Positions 20,792-29,922 of a stretch of DNA of 64,000 nucleotides are shown in pieces; position 1 is the stretch's first letter; each line of letters starts with the position of its first letter. The position numbers were made by a program, and so were the translations under genes. Source of the stretch: Nocardia farcinica (GTDB lineage Bacteria > Actinomycetota > Actinomycetes > Mycobacteriales > Mycobacteriaceae); the NCBI RefSeq assembly GCF_001182745.1, contig NZ_LN868939.1, forward strand, positions 248,001-312,000, written 5' to 3'. The notes under the pieces are model-generated. The model had not been told where the DNA came from. It was given only the letters and a program-made list of their open reading frames with translations, and ran no database searches.

Positions 20792-20836
20792 GGCGCACGG
20801 TCGACCTATCCGGTCACACGGCGGCCCGCATCCCGC

Positions 20837-21874
20837 TCACACAGTGGCGGTCTGCTGTTCGCGCTGCAATTCCAGTGCGATGTCGATGAGTTGGTCCTCC
20901 TGCCCGCCGACGAGCTTGCGCCGGCCGGCGCGCACGAGCATTTCCGCGGCGGAGACCCCGTAGCGTTCGGCCTGGCGTTCGGCGTGCTTGAGGAAGCTCG
21001 AGTACACCCCCGCGTAGCCCATCATCAGGGCCTGGCGGTCGAGCAGGCATTCCTGCGGCATGGCCGGGCGCACCACGTCTTCGGCCGCGTCGGCGATGGC
21101 GAAGAAATCGATGCCGGTCCTGATGCCGAGCTTGTCGCAGACGCCGACCAGCGCCTCGACCGGGGTGTTGCCCGCACCCGCACCGAAACGCCGTGCGCTG
21201 CCGTCGATCTGGGTGGCGCCCGCGCGGATGGCGTAGATGGAGTTGGCGACCGCGAGGTCGAGGTTCTCGTGGCCGTGGAAGCCGACCTGGGCGTCGTCGC
21301 CGAGTTCGGCGACCACGGCGGCGACCCGGTCGGAGACCTGCTCGAGCACCAGCGCGCCCGCGGAGTCGACGATGTAGACGCACTGGCAGCCCGCGTCGGC
21401 CATGATGCGGGCCTGCTTGGCCAGCACCTCCGGCGGCTGGGTGTGCGACATCATCAGGAAGCCGACCGTTTCCAGGCCGAGTTCACGGGCCAGGCCGAAG
21501 TGCTGGATGGAGACGTCGGCCTCGGTGCAGTGGGTGGCGATGCGGCAGATGGAGGCGCCGTTGTCCTGGGAGACCTTGATGTCCTCCTTCACCCCGACGC
21601 CGGGCAGCATCAACACCGCGATCTTGGCCTGCTTGGCCGTCTGCGCGGCGATGGTGACCAGTTCCTGCTCCGGGGTCTTGGAGAACCCGTAGTTGAACGA
21701 GGAACCGCCGAGCCCGTCACCGTGGGTGACCTCGATGACGGGCACGCCAGCGCCGTCGAGAGCGGCGACGATGTCGCGCACCTCGGTGGCGGTGAACTGG
21801 TGGCGCTTGTGATGCGAGCCGTCACGCAGCGAGGTGTCGGTGACGCGGATGTCGAGTTCTGCGGAATAAGCCAT
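20837..21874 (-). CDS. hsaF: 4-hydroxy-2-oxovalerate/oxohexanoate aldolase HsaF
   Basis: DRE-TIM metallolyase of 345 residues. TSLRDGSHH near the N-terminus carries the Arg-Asp pair. The metal-binding [12 protein letters not shown] motif, [12 protein letters not shown], and a C-terminal communication domain for the dehydrogenase partner follow. It splits 4-hydroxy-2-oxohexanoate to pyruvate and propanal, which is channelled to HsaG. It follows hsaG by 13 bp in the hsaE-G-F order of Rv3536c-Rv3534c. Confidence 0.93.
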   Translation of the reverse strand: MAYSAELDIRVTDTSLRDGSHHKRHQFTATEVRDIVAALDGAGVPVIEVTHGDGLGGSSFNYGFSKTPEQELVTIAAQTAKQAKIAVLMLPGVGVKEDIKVSQDNGASICRIATHCTEADVSIQHFGLARELGLETVGFLMMSHTQPPEVLAKQARIMADAGCQCVYIVDSAGALVLEQVSDRVAAVVAELGDDAQVGFHGHENLDLAVANSIYAIRAGATQIDGSARRFGAGAGNTPVEALVGVCDKLGIRTGIDFFAIADAAEDVVRPAMPQECLLDRQALMMGYAGVYSSFLKHAERQAERYGVSAAEMLVRAGRRKLVGGQEDQLIDIALELQREQQTATV

Positions 21875-21887
21875 GGTTGATCGCTCC

Positions 21888-22796
21888 TTACACCCGGGCC
21901 GAGGTGATCTGGCCGGCGATGACCTCGCCGACCTTGGTCGCTGCCGCGGTCATGATGTCGAGGTTGCCCGCGTACGGCGGCAGGAAGTCGCCCGCGCCTT
22001 CCACCTCGACGAACACCGACACCTTCGCCAAGCCGCCGGACACCACCGACGGCTCGTCGAACTGCGGCTCGTTGAGCAGCCGGTAGCCGGGCACGTACTG
22101 CTGGATGTCGGCGACCATCCGATGGATGGAGTCGGCGATCGCGTCGGTGTCGGCGTCCTCGGGGATCGCGCAGAAGATGGTGTCGCGCATGATCATCGGC
22201 GGCTCGGCCGGGTTCAGGATGATGATCGCCTTGCCGCGCTGCGCACCGCCGATGGTCTCCACGCCCCGGCTGGTGGTCTTGGTGAACTCGTCGATGTTGG
22301 CGCGGGTGCCCGGCCCGGCCGAGACCGACGACACCGAGGCGACGATCTCGGCGTAGGGCACCGGCACGACGCGCGAGACGGCGGCCACGATCGGGATGGT
22401 GGCCTGCCCGCCGCAGGTGATCATGTTGACGTTGGGGGCGTCCAGGTTCGCGCCCAGGTTCACCGGCGGCACCACCGCAGGGCCGACGGCGGCCGGGGTC
22501 AGGTCGACCGCGCGGATGCCCGCCTCGGCGTAGCGGGGGGCGGCGGCGCGGTGCACGTAGGCCGAGGTGGCCTCGAAGATCATGTCGGGCAGCTCCGACT
22601 GCGCCAGCAGCCAGTCCACGCCCTCGTGCGAGGTCTCCAACCCCAGGCCGCGGGCGCGCTTCAAGCCCTCGCTCTCGGGGTCGATGCCGATCATCCAGCG
22701 CGGCTCGATGGCCTGCGAACGCAGCAGTTTGTAGAGCAGATCGGTACTGATGTTGCCGGACCCGACGATCGCGGCGGTGACGGTCCCGTTGGACAC
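21888..22796 (-). CDS. hsaG: Acylating propionaldehyde/acetaldehyde dehydrogenase HsaG
   Basis: CoA-acylating aldehyde dehydrogenase of 302 residues. The Rossmann motif is [16 protein letters not shown] near 10-25 and the active-site Cys is C128 in [10 protein letters not shown]. It oxidises propanal from HsaF to propionyl-CoA with NAD+ and CoA. The family works as an HsaF-HsaG complex. It follows hsaE by 10 bp and has GGAGG just before the ATG. Confidence 0.93.
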   Translation of the reverse strand: MSNGTVTAAIVGSGNISTDLLYKLLRSQAIEPRWMIGIDPESEGLKRARGLGLETSHEGVDWLLAQSELPDMIFEATSAYVHRAAAPRYAEAGIRAVDLTPAAVGPAVVPPVNLGANLDAPNVNMITCGGQATIPIVAAVSRVVPVPYAEIVASVSSVSAGPGTRANIDEFTKTTSRGVETIGGAQRGKAIIILNPAEPPMIMRDTIFCAIPEDADTDAIADSIHRMVADIQQYVPGYRLLNEPQFDEPSVVSGGLAKVSVFVEVEGAGDFLPPYAGNLDIMTAAATKVGEVIAGQITSARV

Positions 22797-22806
22797 GACA
22801 GGCCTC

Positions 22807-23592
22807 CTAGGTGAATTGCAGACGGACGGAACCGAGTCCGGCGAACTCGGCGTGGAACGTGTCGCCGGGGCGGGCGTCGATGGCGCGGGTGCACGAGCCG
22901 GGCAGCACGATGTCGCCCTTGCGCAGCCGCACCCCGAACGAGGCGACCTTGCGGGCCAGCCACGCGACCGCGATCACCGGGTCGCCGAGCACCGCGTCGC
23001 TGCGCCCCTCGGCGACCACCTCACCGTTGCGGGTGAGCACCGCGTCGATGGCCTTGATGTCGATGTCGGCGGGCGCCACCCGCTGCGGACCGAGCACGAA
23101 ACCGGCCGAGGACGCGTTGTCGGAGATGGTGTCGCACAACCCGATGTTCCAGTCCTTGATGCGGGAATCGATCAGCTCGATCGCCGGCGCGTAGGCCACG
23201 GTCGCGGTCAGCACGTCGGCTTCGGTGCAGTCCGCGCCGGGCAGGTCGGCGCCGAGCACGAAGCCGACCTCGACCTCCACCCGTGGGAACAGGTAGCGAC
23301 CGGCCTCCACCGGAACGTCCTCGAAGACCTCCATCTCGGCCAGCAGGTGCCCGTAGTCGGGCTCGTCGACGCCCATCATCTGCTGCATGGCCAGCGAGGA
23401 CAGGCCGACCTTGTGCCCGACCACCCGCGCGCCCGTGTCCAGGCGGCGGCGGATGTTGATCAGCTGGATCTCGTAGGCGTCGACGACGTCGATGTCGGGG
23501 TGCCTGGCGACCAGCGGGTCGATGGCGACCCGCTCGGTCTCGGCCCGCCAGAGCTCGTCGGCGAGTTCGGTTCGTACCGCGTCGGACAGCAC
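22807..23592 (-). CDS. hsaE: 2-hydroxyhexa-2,4-dienoate hydratase HsaE
   Basis: Fumarylacetoacetase-like hydratase of 261 residues. [21 protein letters not shown] near 66-86 and the acidic divalent-metal site [13 protein letters not shown] near 104-116 are the family marks. It hydrates the C6 dienoate released by HsaD, feeding HsaF. GTG 23592 is chosen because GGAAGGAAA precedes it at good spacing, 1 nt after the flavoprotein stop; longer in-frame extensions are antisense. Member of the KstD-like flavoprotein-hsaE-hsaG-hsaF unit. Confidence 0.92.
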   Translation of the reverse strand: MLSDAVRTELADELWRAETERVAIDPLVARHPDIDVVDAYEIQLINIRRRLDTGARVVGHKVGLSSLAMQQMMGVDEPDYGHLLAEMEVFEDVPVEAGRYLFPRVEVEVGFVLGADLPGADCTEADVLTATVAYAPAIELIDSRIKDWNIGLCDTISDNASSAGFVLGPQRVAPADIDIKAIDAVLTRNGEVVAEGRSDAVLGDPVIAVAWLARKVASFGVRLRKGDIVLPGSCTRAIDARPGDTFHAEFAGLGSVRLQFT

Positions 23593-23593
23593 G

Positions 23594-25228
23594 CTAATTT
23601 CCTTCCGCTGAGGCTTGTTCGAGGACGCCCGCCGCGCTGCGACCCGCCCGGCGGCCGGAGAAGACGCAGTCGGCCAGGGACAGTCCGCTGACATAGGACT
23701 CCGAGCAGATGCCGACGGCGGTACGGCCCGCCGCGAACAATCCGGGGATGTCGTGCCCGGCCGTCGATCGCACCGCTCCGGTGGTCTCGTCGACGACCAC
23801 ACCGCCGAGGGTGAGCATCGGGCAGGGGTTGATGACGCTCGGTTTGATACCGACATCCAACAGCCAGTAGGGCCCGCTGCGCACGGGTTCGCAGAACTCG
23901 GCGGGCTTGCCGACCGGGTCCGGCGCGCCCGCGGCGATGGCGGCGTTGTGCGCCTCGACGGTGGCGCGCAGTCCGGCCGGATCGATGCCTGCCTTGCGCG
24001 CGGCGTCTTCGAGGGTCGCGCCGCGGATCGCCTTGCGGCGCATCACCTCGAACTGGGCGCGCTGGAACCAGGCCGATTGGGTGCGCATCTGTGCGATGCC
24101 GAGCCGCATGCGCTCGTCGTCGGCGAGCACCCAGCCCAGCCCGTCGTGTTCGTTGACGAGCTTGTGGCCGACGGCGGCGCCGTAGCGGGTCTCGTCGATC
24201 ACCCGGCGGCCCTCGGCGTCCACGAGCAGGGCACCGGTGAACGCGCTGGGCGGCAGGATGAACCGCCACGCGGAGATGTTGCCCATCCGGTCGGTGGCCG
24301 CGCCCACCTCCTGCGCCATCAGGATGCCGCTGCCGTCGTCGCCGGTGCTGCCCAGTTCCAGGCCGTGCCGGTACTGCGGGCCGTAGCGGTGCACGAGTTC
24401 ACGATTGGCGATGAAGCCGCCCGCGCTGACGATCACGCCACGGCGGGCGTGCACCCGGATGGTGGTGCCGTAGCGGCGGTCCAGCGCCTCCAGGCGGCGC
24501 TCGAGATTCTTGCGCAGCGGCGGGTAGTAGATGCCGGGCTTGGCGGCGACCTTCGCCATCCGGACGTAGCGGTCGCGCACGGCGGCGGGGGCATCGCGCA
24601 GCGTGCGGCACTCGACCCCGACGACCGCGCCGTCGGCGTCGGCGATGAGACGCGTTGCGGTGGTTAGTGTTTCGACCCGGACGCCGTGGCGGGCCGCGGA
24701 GGCGGCCAGCGGGCCGGTCAGCTTCTTGCCGGAGGTGCCACGCCCCTTGACGCGGTGGCCGCGCTGGGCAGGCTCGGCGACCTCGCGGCCGTAGCCGGAG
24801 ACCTCGCTGCCGGAGTAGTACAGGTAGTACTTGTCGTTCGGGTAGGAGGTCTTGTACGGGCACAGCGAGGGCTCGAACGGCACGCCGTGCCCCTGCAACC
24901 AGTCGATCATCGCCGGGCTCTCCTCGACGAACCGGCGCAGCGTCTCCGGCGCGACCGCGTCACCGACCTCGCGGGTCAGGTAGGCCAGCATCTGTTCCGG
25001 GGTGTCGGAGACGCCCGCCGCCCGCTGTACCGAGGTGCCGCCGCCCGCGTAGATGATGCCGCCGGACAGCGCGGAGGTGCCGCCGCCGGTGAACCGCTCG
25101 AGCACCAGCACCTGCGCACCGGCCGCGGTGGCCTCCAGCGCGGCACAGGCGCCCGCCGCCCCGAACCCGATGACGACGACATCGGCGGCGAGGTCCGCAT
25201 CCGCGCCCACCTGCACTCGACTGGCCAT
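23594..25228 (-). CDS. KstD-like FAD dehydrogenase (possible Δ4-(5α)-type)
   Basis: FAD-dependent flavoprotein of the KstD/fumarate-reductase superfamily, 544 residues. The dinucleotide motif VIGFGAAGACAALEA starts near 19, GGGTSALSGGIIYAGGG lies near 48-64 and GHDIPGLFAAGRTAVG near 491-506. It differs from the true KstD at 25337. The C-terminal active site reads Y512-V-S514 (ESYVSGLSLADC) instead of YAGPG, and a Tyr lies at 349 (DETRYG). A Tyr-x-Ser pair plus a mid-chain Tyr is reported for 3-ketosteroid Δ4-(5α)-dehydrogenases, so it may desaturate 5α-reduced steroids. It heads the hsaE-G-F operon behind a KstR-like site. M. tuberculosis lacks it at this position. Confidence 0.8.
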   Translation of the reverse strand: MASRVQVGADADLAADVVVIGFGAAGACAALEATAAGAQVLVLERFTGGGTSALSGGIIYAGGGTSVQRAAGVSDTPEQMLAYLTREVGDAVAPETLRRFVEESPAMIDWLQGHGVPFEPSLCPYKTSYPNDKYYLYYSGSEVSGYGREVAEPAQRGHRVKGRGTSGKKLTGPLAASAARHGVRVETLTTATRLIADADGAVVGVECRTLRDAPAAVRDRYVRMAKVAAKPGIYYPPLRKNLERRLEALDRRYGTTIRVHARRGVIVSAGGFIANRELVHRYGPQYRHGLELGSTGDDGSGILMAQEVGAATDRMGNISAWRFILPPSAFTGALLVDAEGRRVIDETRYGAAVGHKLVNEHDGLGWVLADDERMRLGIAQMRTQSAWFQRAQFEVMRRKAIRGATLEDAARKAGIDPAGLRATVEAHNAAIAAGAPDPVGKPAEFCEPVRSGPYWLLDVGIKPSVINPCPMLTLGGVVVDETTGAVRSTAGHDIPGLFAAGRTAVGICSESYVSGLSLADCVFSGRRAGRSAAGVLEQASAEGN

Positions 25229-25244
25229 GCACTCCACTCCGAAT

Positions 25245-25258
25245 TGAAACAAGTTTTC
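25245..25258. promoter_or_regulatory. KstR-like operator upstream of the KstD-like gene
   Basis: TGAAACAAGTTTTC has the AAC-nn-GTT core with T at the first position, 17 bp upstream of the ATG at 25228. It is weaker than the other sites. Confidence 0.55.
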
Positions 25259-25321
25259 TCGGCAGATGGAACGCCGAGCAGGTCTTCTGCCACTCAACAT
25301 AGACCAAAGGCGCGTCCATTC

Positions 25322-25335
25322 TATAACGTGTTCTA
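25322..25335. promoter_or_regulatory. KstR operator overlapping the kstD leader
   Basis: TATAACGTGTTCTA matches TnnAACnnGTTnnA and ends 1 bp before the kstD ATG, implying a leaderless or very short leader transcript. Confidence 0.78.
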
Positions 25336-25336
25336 C

Positions 25337-27052
25337 ATGACTGATCCGGTTCTGGACCCACACAGCTACGACGTGGTGGTGGTCGGCAGCGGCGCCGCCG
25401 GTATGACCGCCGCCCTCACCGCCGCGCACCACGGCCTGCGCGTGGTCGTCCTCGAGAAAGCGGCGCACTACGGTGGCTCGACCGCCCGGTCCGGCGGTGG
25501 CGTGTGGATTCCCGGGAACAAGGCGCTGCGCGCCTCCGGTCGTCCCGACGACCGTGAGGAAGCCCGCACCTACCTGCACAGCATCATCGGCGACGTGGTG
25601 CCCAAGGAACGGATCGACACCTACATCGACCGGGGCGCCGAAGCCTTCGATTTCGTGCTCGACCACACCCCGCTGCAGATGAAGTGGGTGCCCGGATACT
25701 CCGACTACTACCCGGAGGCGCCGGGCGGGCGCGGCGAGGGCCGCTCGTGCGAGCCCAAGCCGTTCGACCTGAAGGTGCTCGGACCGGAGAAGGACAAGCT
25801 CGAGCCCGCCTACGCCAAGGCGCCGCTGAACGTGGTCGTCATGCAGGCCGACTTCGTGCGGCTCAACCTGATCCGCCGCCACCCGAAGGGCATGCTGCGG
25901 GCCATGCGCGTCGGAGCGCGCACCTACTGGGCCAAGTTCACCGGCAAGCACATCGTCGGCATGGGCCAGGCCATCATCGCCGCCATGCGCAAGGGGCTGA
26001 TGGATGCGAACGTGCCGCTGCTGCTGAACACCCCGATGACGAAGCTGGTGGTCGAGGACGGCCGGGTGACCGGCGTGGAGGCGCTGCACGACGGCGAGCC
26101 GGTGGTGTTCTCGGCGCGCTACGGGGTGGTGCTCGGCAGCGGCGGATTCGAGCACAACGCGGAGATGCGCGCGAAATACCAGCGCCAGCCCATCACCACC
26201 GAATGGACGACGGGCGCGGCGGCCAACACCGGCGACGGCATCCGCGCGGGCATGGAGATCGGCGCCGACGTGGACTTCATGGAGGATGCCTGGTGGGGTC
26301 CGACGATCTTCAAGGGCGGTCGGCCGTGGTTCGCGCTGGCGGAACGGAATCTGCCCGGATGCGTCATCGTCAACGCGCAAGGCAAGCGGTTCGCGAATGA
26401 GTCCGCTCCTTACGTCGAGGCCGTGCACGCGATGTACGGCGGTGAATACGGGCAGGGTGAAGGGCCCGGGGAGAACATCCCCGCGTGGCTGGTGTTCGAC
26501 CAGCGCTACCGCAACCGCTACATATTCGCCGGACTCCAGCCCGGACAGCGCTTCCCGTCCCGCTGGATGGAAGATCAGAACATCGTCAAGGCCGACACCC
26601 TCGCCGAACTGGCCGAACTGATCGGCGTGCCGGTGGGCAATCTGACCGCGACCGTCGAGCGGTTCAACAAGTTCGCCGAGACCGGCAAGGACGAGGACTT
26701 CGGCCGCGGCGACAGCCACTACGACCGCTACTACGGCGACCCGACGGTGAAGCCCAATCCGTGCCTGGCCGCGCTGGTGCAGGGCCCGTTCTACGCGGCA
26801 AAGATCGTGCCGGGCGATCTCGGCACCAAGGGCGGCCTGGTGGCCGACGAGTCCGGGCGGGTGCTGCGCGAGGACGGCTCGCCGATCCCCGGCCTGTACG
26901 CCTCGGGCAACTGCTCGACGCCGGTGATGGGCCACACCTACGCCGGGCCCGGCGCCACCATCGGACCGGCCATCACCTTCGGCTACCTCTCGGTACTCGA
27001 CATCCTCGCGCGCAAGAACGAGCAGTCCCCAGCCGCTTCGGGCACAGCCTGA
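25337..27052 (+). CDS. kstD: 3-ketosteroid Δ1-dehydrogenase KstD
   Basis: FAD flavoprotein of 571 residues. VVVVGSGAAGMTAAL near 13-27 binds ADP, and HYGGSTARSGGGVWIPGNKA is the flavin signature. Active-site tyrosines fit KstD: GYSDYYPEAPGG (Y121 region) and HTYAGPGATIGPA near the C-terminus, where Tyr and the Gly four residues on hold the 3-keto group. It introduces the C1-C2 double bond; with KshA this opens ring B. ATG 25337 directly follows a KstR site. The sequence is colinear with Rv3537. The stop codon lies in a copy of the hairpin repeat. Confidence 0.94.
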   Translation: MTDPVLDPHSYDVVVVGSGAAGMTAALTAAHHGLRVVVLEKAAHYGGSTARSGGGVWIPGNKALRASGRPDDREEARTYLHSIIGDVVPKERIDTYIDRGAEAFDFVLDHTPLQMKWVPGYSDYYPEAPGGRGEGRSCEPKPFDLKVLGPEKDKLEPAYAKAPLNVVVMQADFVRLNLIRRHPKGMLRAMRVGARTYWAKFTGKHIVGMGQAIIAAMRKGLMDANVPLLLNTPMTKLVVEDGRVTGVEALHDGEPVVFSARYGVVLGSGGFEHNAEMRAKYQRQPITTEWTTGAAANTGDGIRAGMEIGADVDFMEDAWWGPTIFKGGRPWFALAERNLPGCVIVNAQGKRFANESAPYVEAVHAMYGGEYGQGEGPGENIPAWLVFDQRYRNRYIFAGLQPGQRFPSRWMEDQNIVKADTLAELAELIGVPVGNLTATVERFNKFAETGKDEDFGRGDSHYDRYYGDPTVKPNPCLAALVQGPFYAAKIVPGDLGTKGGLVADESGRVLREDGSPIPGLYASGNCSTPVMGHTYAGPGATIGPAITFGYLSVLDILARKNEQSPAASGTA

Positions 27053-27137
27053 GCGGTCAGCGGCGGAGGCGGCAGCGCAGCGTCACCACGAAGCCGCCCC
27101 GCTCAGGCACAACAGGCACAGCCTGAGCGGTCAGCGG
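27041..27137 (+). repeat. Diverged copy and partial copy of the hairpin repeat
   Basis: A 74-bp unit (27041-27114) plus the first 23 bp of a second (27115-27137), related to the 77-bp units at 9811-9964. CTGAGCGG (27049-27056), which holds the kstD stop, pairs with CCGCTCAG (27099-27106). The central GGCGGCAGCGCAG and CACCACG are shared with the other copies. Confidence 0.75.
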
Positions 27138-27160
27138 TGCACCACCTGTCCGCCTGATGG

Positions 27161-27184
27161 GCTCCGGTCTTCCCGGACCGGAGC
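27161..27184 (+). terminator. Stem-loop between kstD and hsd4B
   Basis: GCTCCGGTC (27161-27169) pairs with GACCGGAGC (27176-27184) around a 6-nt loop, followed by TCTCCCC. Confidence 0.65.
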
Positions 27185-27245
27185 TCTCCCCTCAGGATGG
27201 AGGCACGGTCCGGCCGTCCCCACGTATCCACAAGGAGATTTCCCC

Positions 27246-28106
27246 ATGCCCATCGATCCGTCCGTCGCCCTCGGCGCGCAGCTGCCGAGCCGCGAGTTCG
27301 CGTGGACCCCCTCCGACGTGCAGCTCTACCACCTGGGGCTGGGCGCGGGGACCCGCTGGACCGACGAGGCCGAACTGCGCTACCTCGACGATCGCGAGCC
27401 GCAGGTGCTGCCCACCTTCGCGACCGTGGCGCAGACCCTGCACGAGACCGAGCCACCGAAGGTGAGCTTCCCCGGCATCGACATCGATCTGGCCAAGGTG
27501 GTGCACGCCTACCAGGAGGTGCAGGTGCACCGGCCGATTCCGGCGGCGGGCAAGGCGACCAGCACCGGCCGGATCAGCGAGCTGTGGGACAAGGGTTCGG
27601 CCGCGGTGATCGTGCAGGAGCACACCATCACCGGCTCCGACGGCGCACCGCTGTGGACGACCCGCTCGTCGATCTTCGCCAAGGGCGAGGGCGGATTCGG
27701 CGGTGAACGCGGGCCGAGTACCAGAACCGAACTGCCCGACCGCGATCCCGACGCCGAGGTCGCGATTCCCACCCTGCCGCAGCAGGCCCTGCTGTACCGG
27801 ATGCTCGGCGACCGCAATCCGCTGCACTCGGACCCGGCGTTCGCCAAGGCGGCCGGGTTCCCCGCGCCGATCCTGCACGGCCTGTGCACCTACGGCCTGG
27901 TCTGCAAGGCCGCCACCGACACCGTGCTCGACTCCGACGCCACCCGCGTCACGGGTTTCCGGGCCCGCTTCGCCGGTGTGCTGTTCCCCGGCGAGACCAT
28001 CCGCGCCCGGATCTGGCGCGGCGCGGGCGAATTGACGATCGCCGCCACGGTGGCCGACCGCGACGACGCCCCGGTCCTCGGCGACGTCACCTTGACCTTC
28101 CAGTAG
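27246..28106 (+). CDS. hsd4B: MaoC-type 2-enoyl-CoA hydratase Hsd4B
   Basis: Double hot-dog hydratase of 286 residues. The C-terminal hot dog carries the hydratase-2 motif in YRMLGDRNPLHSDPAFAK with the catalytic Asp and His, then GFPAPILHGLCTYG. It hydrates the C24 enoyl-CoA during sterol side-chain β-oxidation; the Rv3538 homologue beside kstD is also called ChsH3. The ribosome site AAGGAG lies before the ATG. It is separated from kstD by the repeat and a terminator, yet stays in the kstD-hsd4B order of mycobacteria. Confidence 0.88.
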   Translation: MPIDPSVALGAQLPSREFAWTPSDVQLYHLGLGAGTRWTDEAELRYLDDREPQVLPTFATVAQTLHETEPPKVSFPGIDIDLAKVVHAYQEVQVHRPIPAAGKATSTGRISELWDKGSAAVIVQEHTITGSDGAPLWTTRSSIFAKGEGGFGGERGPSTRTELPDRDPDAEVAIPTLPQQALLYRMLGDRNPLHSDPAFAKAAGFPAPILHGLCTYGLVCKAATDTVLDSDATRVTGFRARFAGVLFPGETIRARIWRGAGELTIAATVADRDDAPVLGDVTLTFQ

Positions 28107-28118
28107 CGGACCCCGCCG

Positions 28119-28153
28119 GGTGGGCGGGCTACTCGGCATAGTGCCCGCCCACC
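28119..28153. terminator. Bidirectional terminator between convergent genes
   Basis: Perfect 11-bp stem, GGTGGGCGGGC (28119-28129) with GCCCGCCCACC (28143-28153), between hsd4B and the convergent membrane-protein gene. Confidence 0.75.
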
Positions 28154-28192
28154 ACCACGATGACGAGTTCGCTTTCGGTGACGTAGTAGTCG

Positions 28193-28651
28193 TCATTCCC
28201 GGCGGGTGCTCGGCGTGGCGGCCGGGGTGGGGCGGGGGGTGAGGGTGGGGACGAGGACGGCGTAGAGGGCGATGACGGCCACCGGGGCGAGGGCGGGGAG
28301 CCAGGCGAGGTGGAGCGGGAGGACGGCGGCGGTGGCGGCGCAGGCGGTGCCGCCGACGGCGCCGAGGACCGACGGAAGTGTGGTGGGGACGACGCCGGCG
28401 GGGGCGGCGACGGTGGCGGCGTTGAGCAGGTAGGCGGTGGCGACCAGGCCGGTGGCGGCGGCTTCGACCACGCCGATGTCCGCGGCCAGCGCGAGCACGG
28501 CGACGGTGAGCAGCACCGCGCCCACCGCGGCGGACCGGAACCACCAGCTCAGCACCACCAGGACCAGCGCGGGCAGCGCGGCGGGGGCGAAGATCAGCGC
28601 GACGGCGGCGACCAGGAGCGCACCGGCGAGCGCGGCGAGGAATCGGGTCAT
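28193..28651 (-). CDS. Small membrane protein of the MoxR/DUF58 operon
   Basis: A 152-residue, strongly hydrophobic protein with about five predicted membrane helices (first ALAGALLVAAVALIFAPAAL, last LAPVAVIALYAVLVPTL) and a Pro/Thr-rich cytoplasmic tail. No enzymatic motif. Its ATG overlaps the DUF58 stop by 4 bp (28648-28651), and it ends the five-gene leftward operon. Mycobacterial MoxR clusters also contain small membrane proteins; the function is unknown. Confidence 0.75.
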   Translation of the reverse strand: MTRFLAALAGALLVAAVALIFAPAALPALVLVVLSWWFRSAAVGAVLLTVAVLALAADIGVVEAAATGLVATAYLLNAATVAAPAGVVPTTLPSVLGAVGGTACAATAAVLPLHLAWLPALAPVAVIALYAVLVPTLTPRPTPAATPSTRRE

Positions 28652-29922
28652 CGGCGCACCCTCGTACTACGGCGGTGCTCGGGCAGCAGGCGCATCACCT
28701 GGTCCAGCCGCACGTCCTCGGGCCACGGCACGATGTCCACGCCGATCGCCGCCATGTCCCGATACATGGTGGCGCGCTCGAGATGCCACATCCTGGCCAG
28801 CGTCGGATCGAGTCCGTCGCGGAAAGGCGTGCCGCGCAACACGTCCACGACGACCACCACGTGCCCGCGCTTGCGCAGATCGATGAGTGCCAGCGCGAAT
28901 TGGGTGTCGAGCAGTGTGGAGAACGCGACGACGATCGCGCCCAACGGCACCGCGGCGTGCGGGGCGAGCGTGCCGGTGGTCGGGATGTGTTCGTCGCCGA
29001 CGGCGAGCACGGTGTCGACGATGCGGTAGAACTGGCGGCGGCCGATGTCGGGGCGCAGCCAGCGCGGCTGCTCGCCCAGGCACACCACGGCCGTGCGGTC
29101 GCCCGCCGACAACGTCGACTGCACGACCTGCGCGGCGCCGCGCACCGACAGCTCCAGCGCGTCGCTGGCGGGGCCGGGCGCCTGGAGCGAGGTGTCGATC
29201 AGCACCACCACGTCGGCGGACCGGTTGGTCAGCCGTTCGGTGACATACAGCCGTCCCCGCCGGGCGCTGACCGGCCAGTTCACCGTGCGCAGCTGGTCGC
29301 CCGGGGTGTATGCGCGGATGTCGGCGTATTCGACGCCGGGCCCGTGCCTGCGCGTCAGGTGGGTGCCCAGGCGCTCGGGCAGCTCGGTGCGCGGCATCCG
29401 CATCAGCTGCGGATCGGTGACCGGATAGACGAAGAGCTCACCGGCGGGCAGGATCTCGGTCGCCACGGCCAGTCCCGCCGGACTCAGTGCCGACACCCGC
29501 ACCGACAGCGGATAGCGGCCCCACCGCGACGCCGACAACGCCAGCCGCAGCCCGGCGGGCGCGGCACCGGAATCGCTGGTCTCCTCGATCGTCACGTCGA
29601 GCCCCGGCACCGGTTCGGGGGTGATGCGCAGCAGCGCGTGCCCGGATTCGACGAAGGCGGCGACCGTGCACACCACCTCCTCGGTCTCGAAGCACCGCTG
29701 GGTGCCGCCGCCGTCGACCTCGATCCGGGTGGGCGAACGCTGCCACGGCGCGGTGGCGAGCACTCCGAGCAGCGGCGCCGCGAACACCACCGGCTGCCAC
29801 CGCGCGAACACCACCGCCGCCAGCAACGCGACGGCCGCGCAGCCGGCGAGCATGTAGACCAGCGGGGCGGGCTGCCAGCGCAGTTCGGCCTCGACGGTGG
29901 TCTCGGCGTCGCGGTGTCTCAT
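28648..29922 (-). CDS. DUF58-domain protein (MoxR partner)
   Basis: A 424-residue protein with two N-terminal membrane helices (YMLAGCAAVALLAAVVFA and a second by residue 60), an extracytoplasmic-type beta domain, and the DUF58 signature EYADIRAYTPGDQLRTVNW near 230-250. A von Willebrand-A-like fold follows, with a MIDAS-type D-x-S stretch (VVLIDTSLQ). DUF58 proteins pair with MoxR ATPases, probably in assembling or folding membrane or periplasmic complexes. Start ATG 29922 overlaps the MoxR stop by 4 bp. Confidence 0.85.
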   Translation of the reverse strand: MRHRDAETTVEAELRWQPAPLVYMLAGCAAVALLAAVVFARWQPVVFAAPLLGVLATAPWQRSPTRIEVDGGGTQRCFETEEVVCTVAAFVESGHALLRITPEPVPGLDVTIEETSDSGAAPAGLRLALSASRWGRYPLSVRVSALSPAGLAVATEILPAGELFVYPVTDPQLMRMPRTELPERLGTHLTRRHGPGVEYADIRAYTPGDQLRTVNWPVSARRGRLYVTERLTNRSADVVVLIDTSLQAPGPASDALELSVRGAAQVVQSTLSAGDRTAVVCLGEQPRWLRPDIGRRQFYRIVDTVLAVGDEHIPTTGTLAPHAAVPLGAIVVAFSTLLDTQFALALIDLRKRGHVVVVVDVLRGTPFRDGLDPTLARMWHLERATMYRDMAAIGVDIVPWPEDVRLDQVMRLLPEHRRSTRVRR

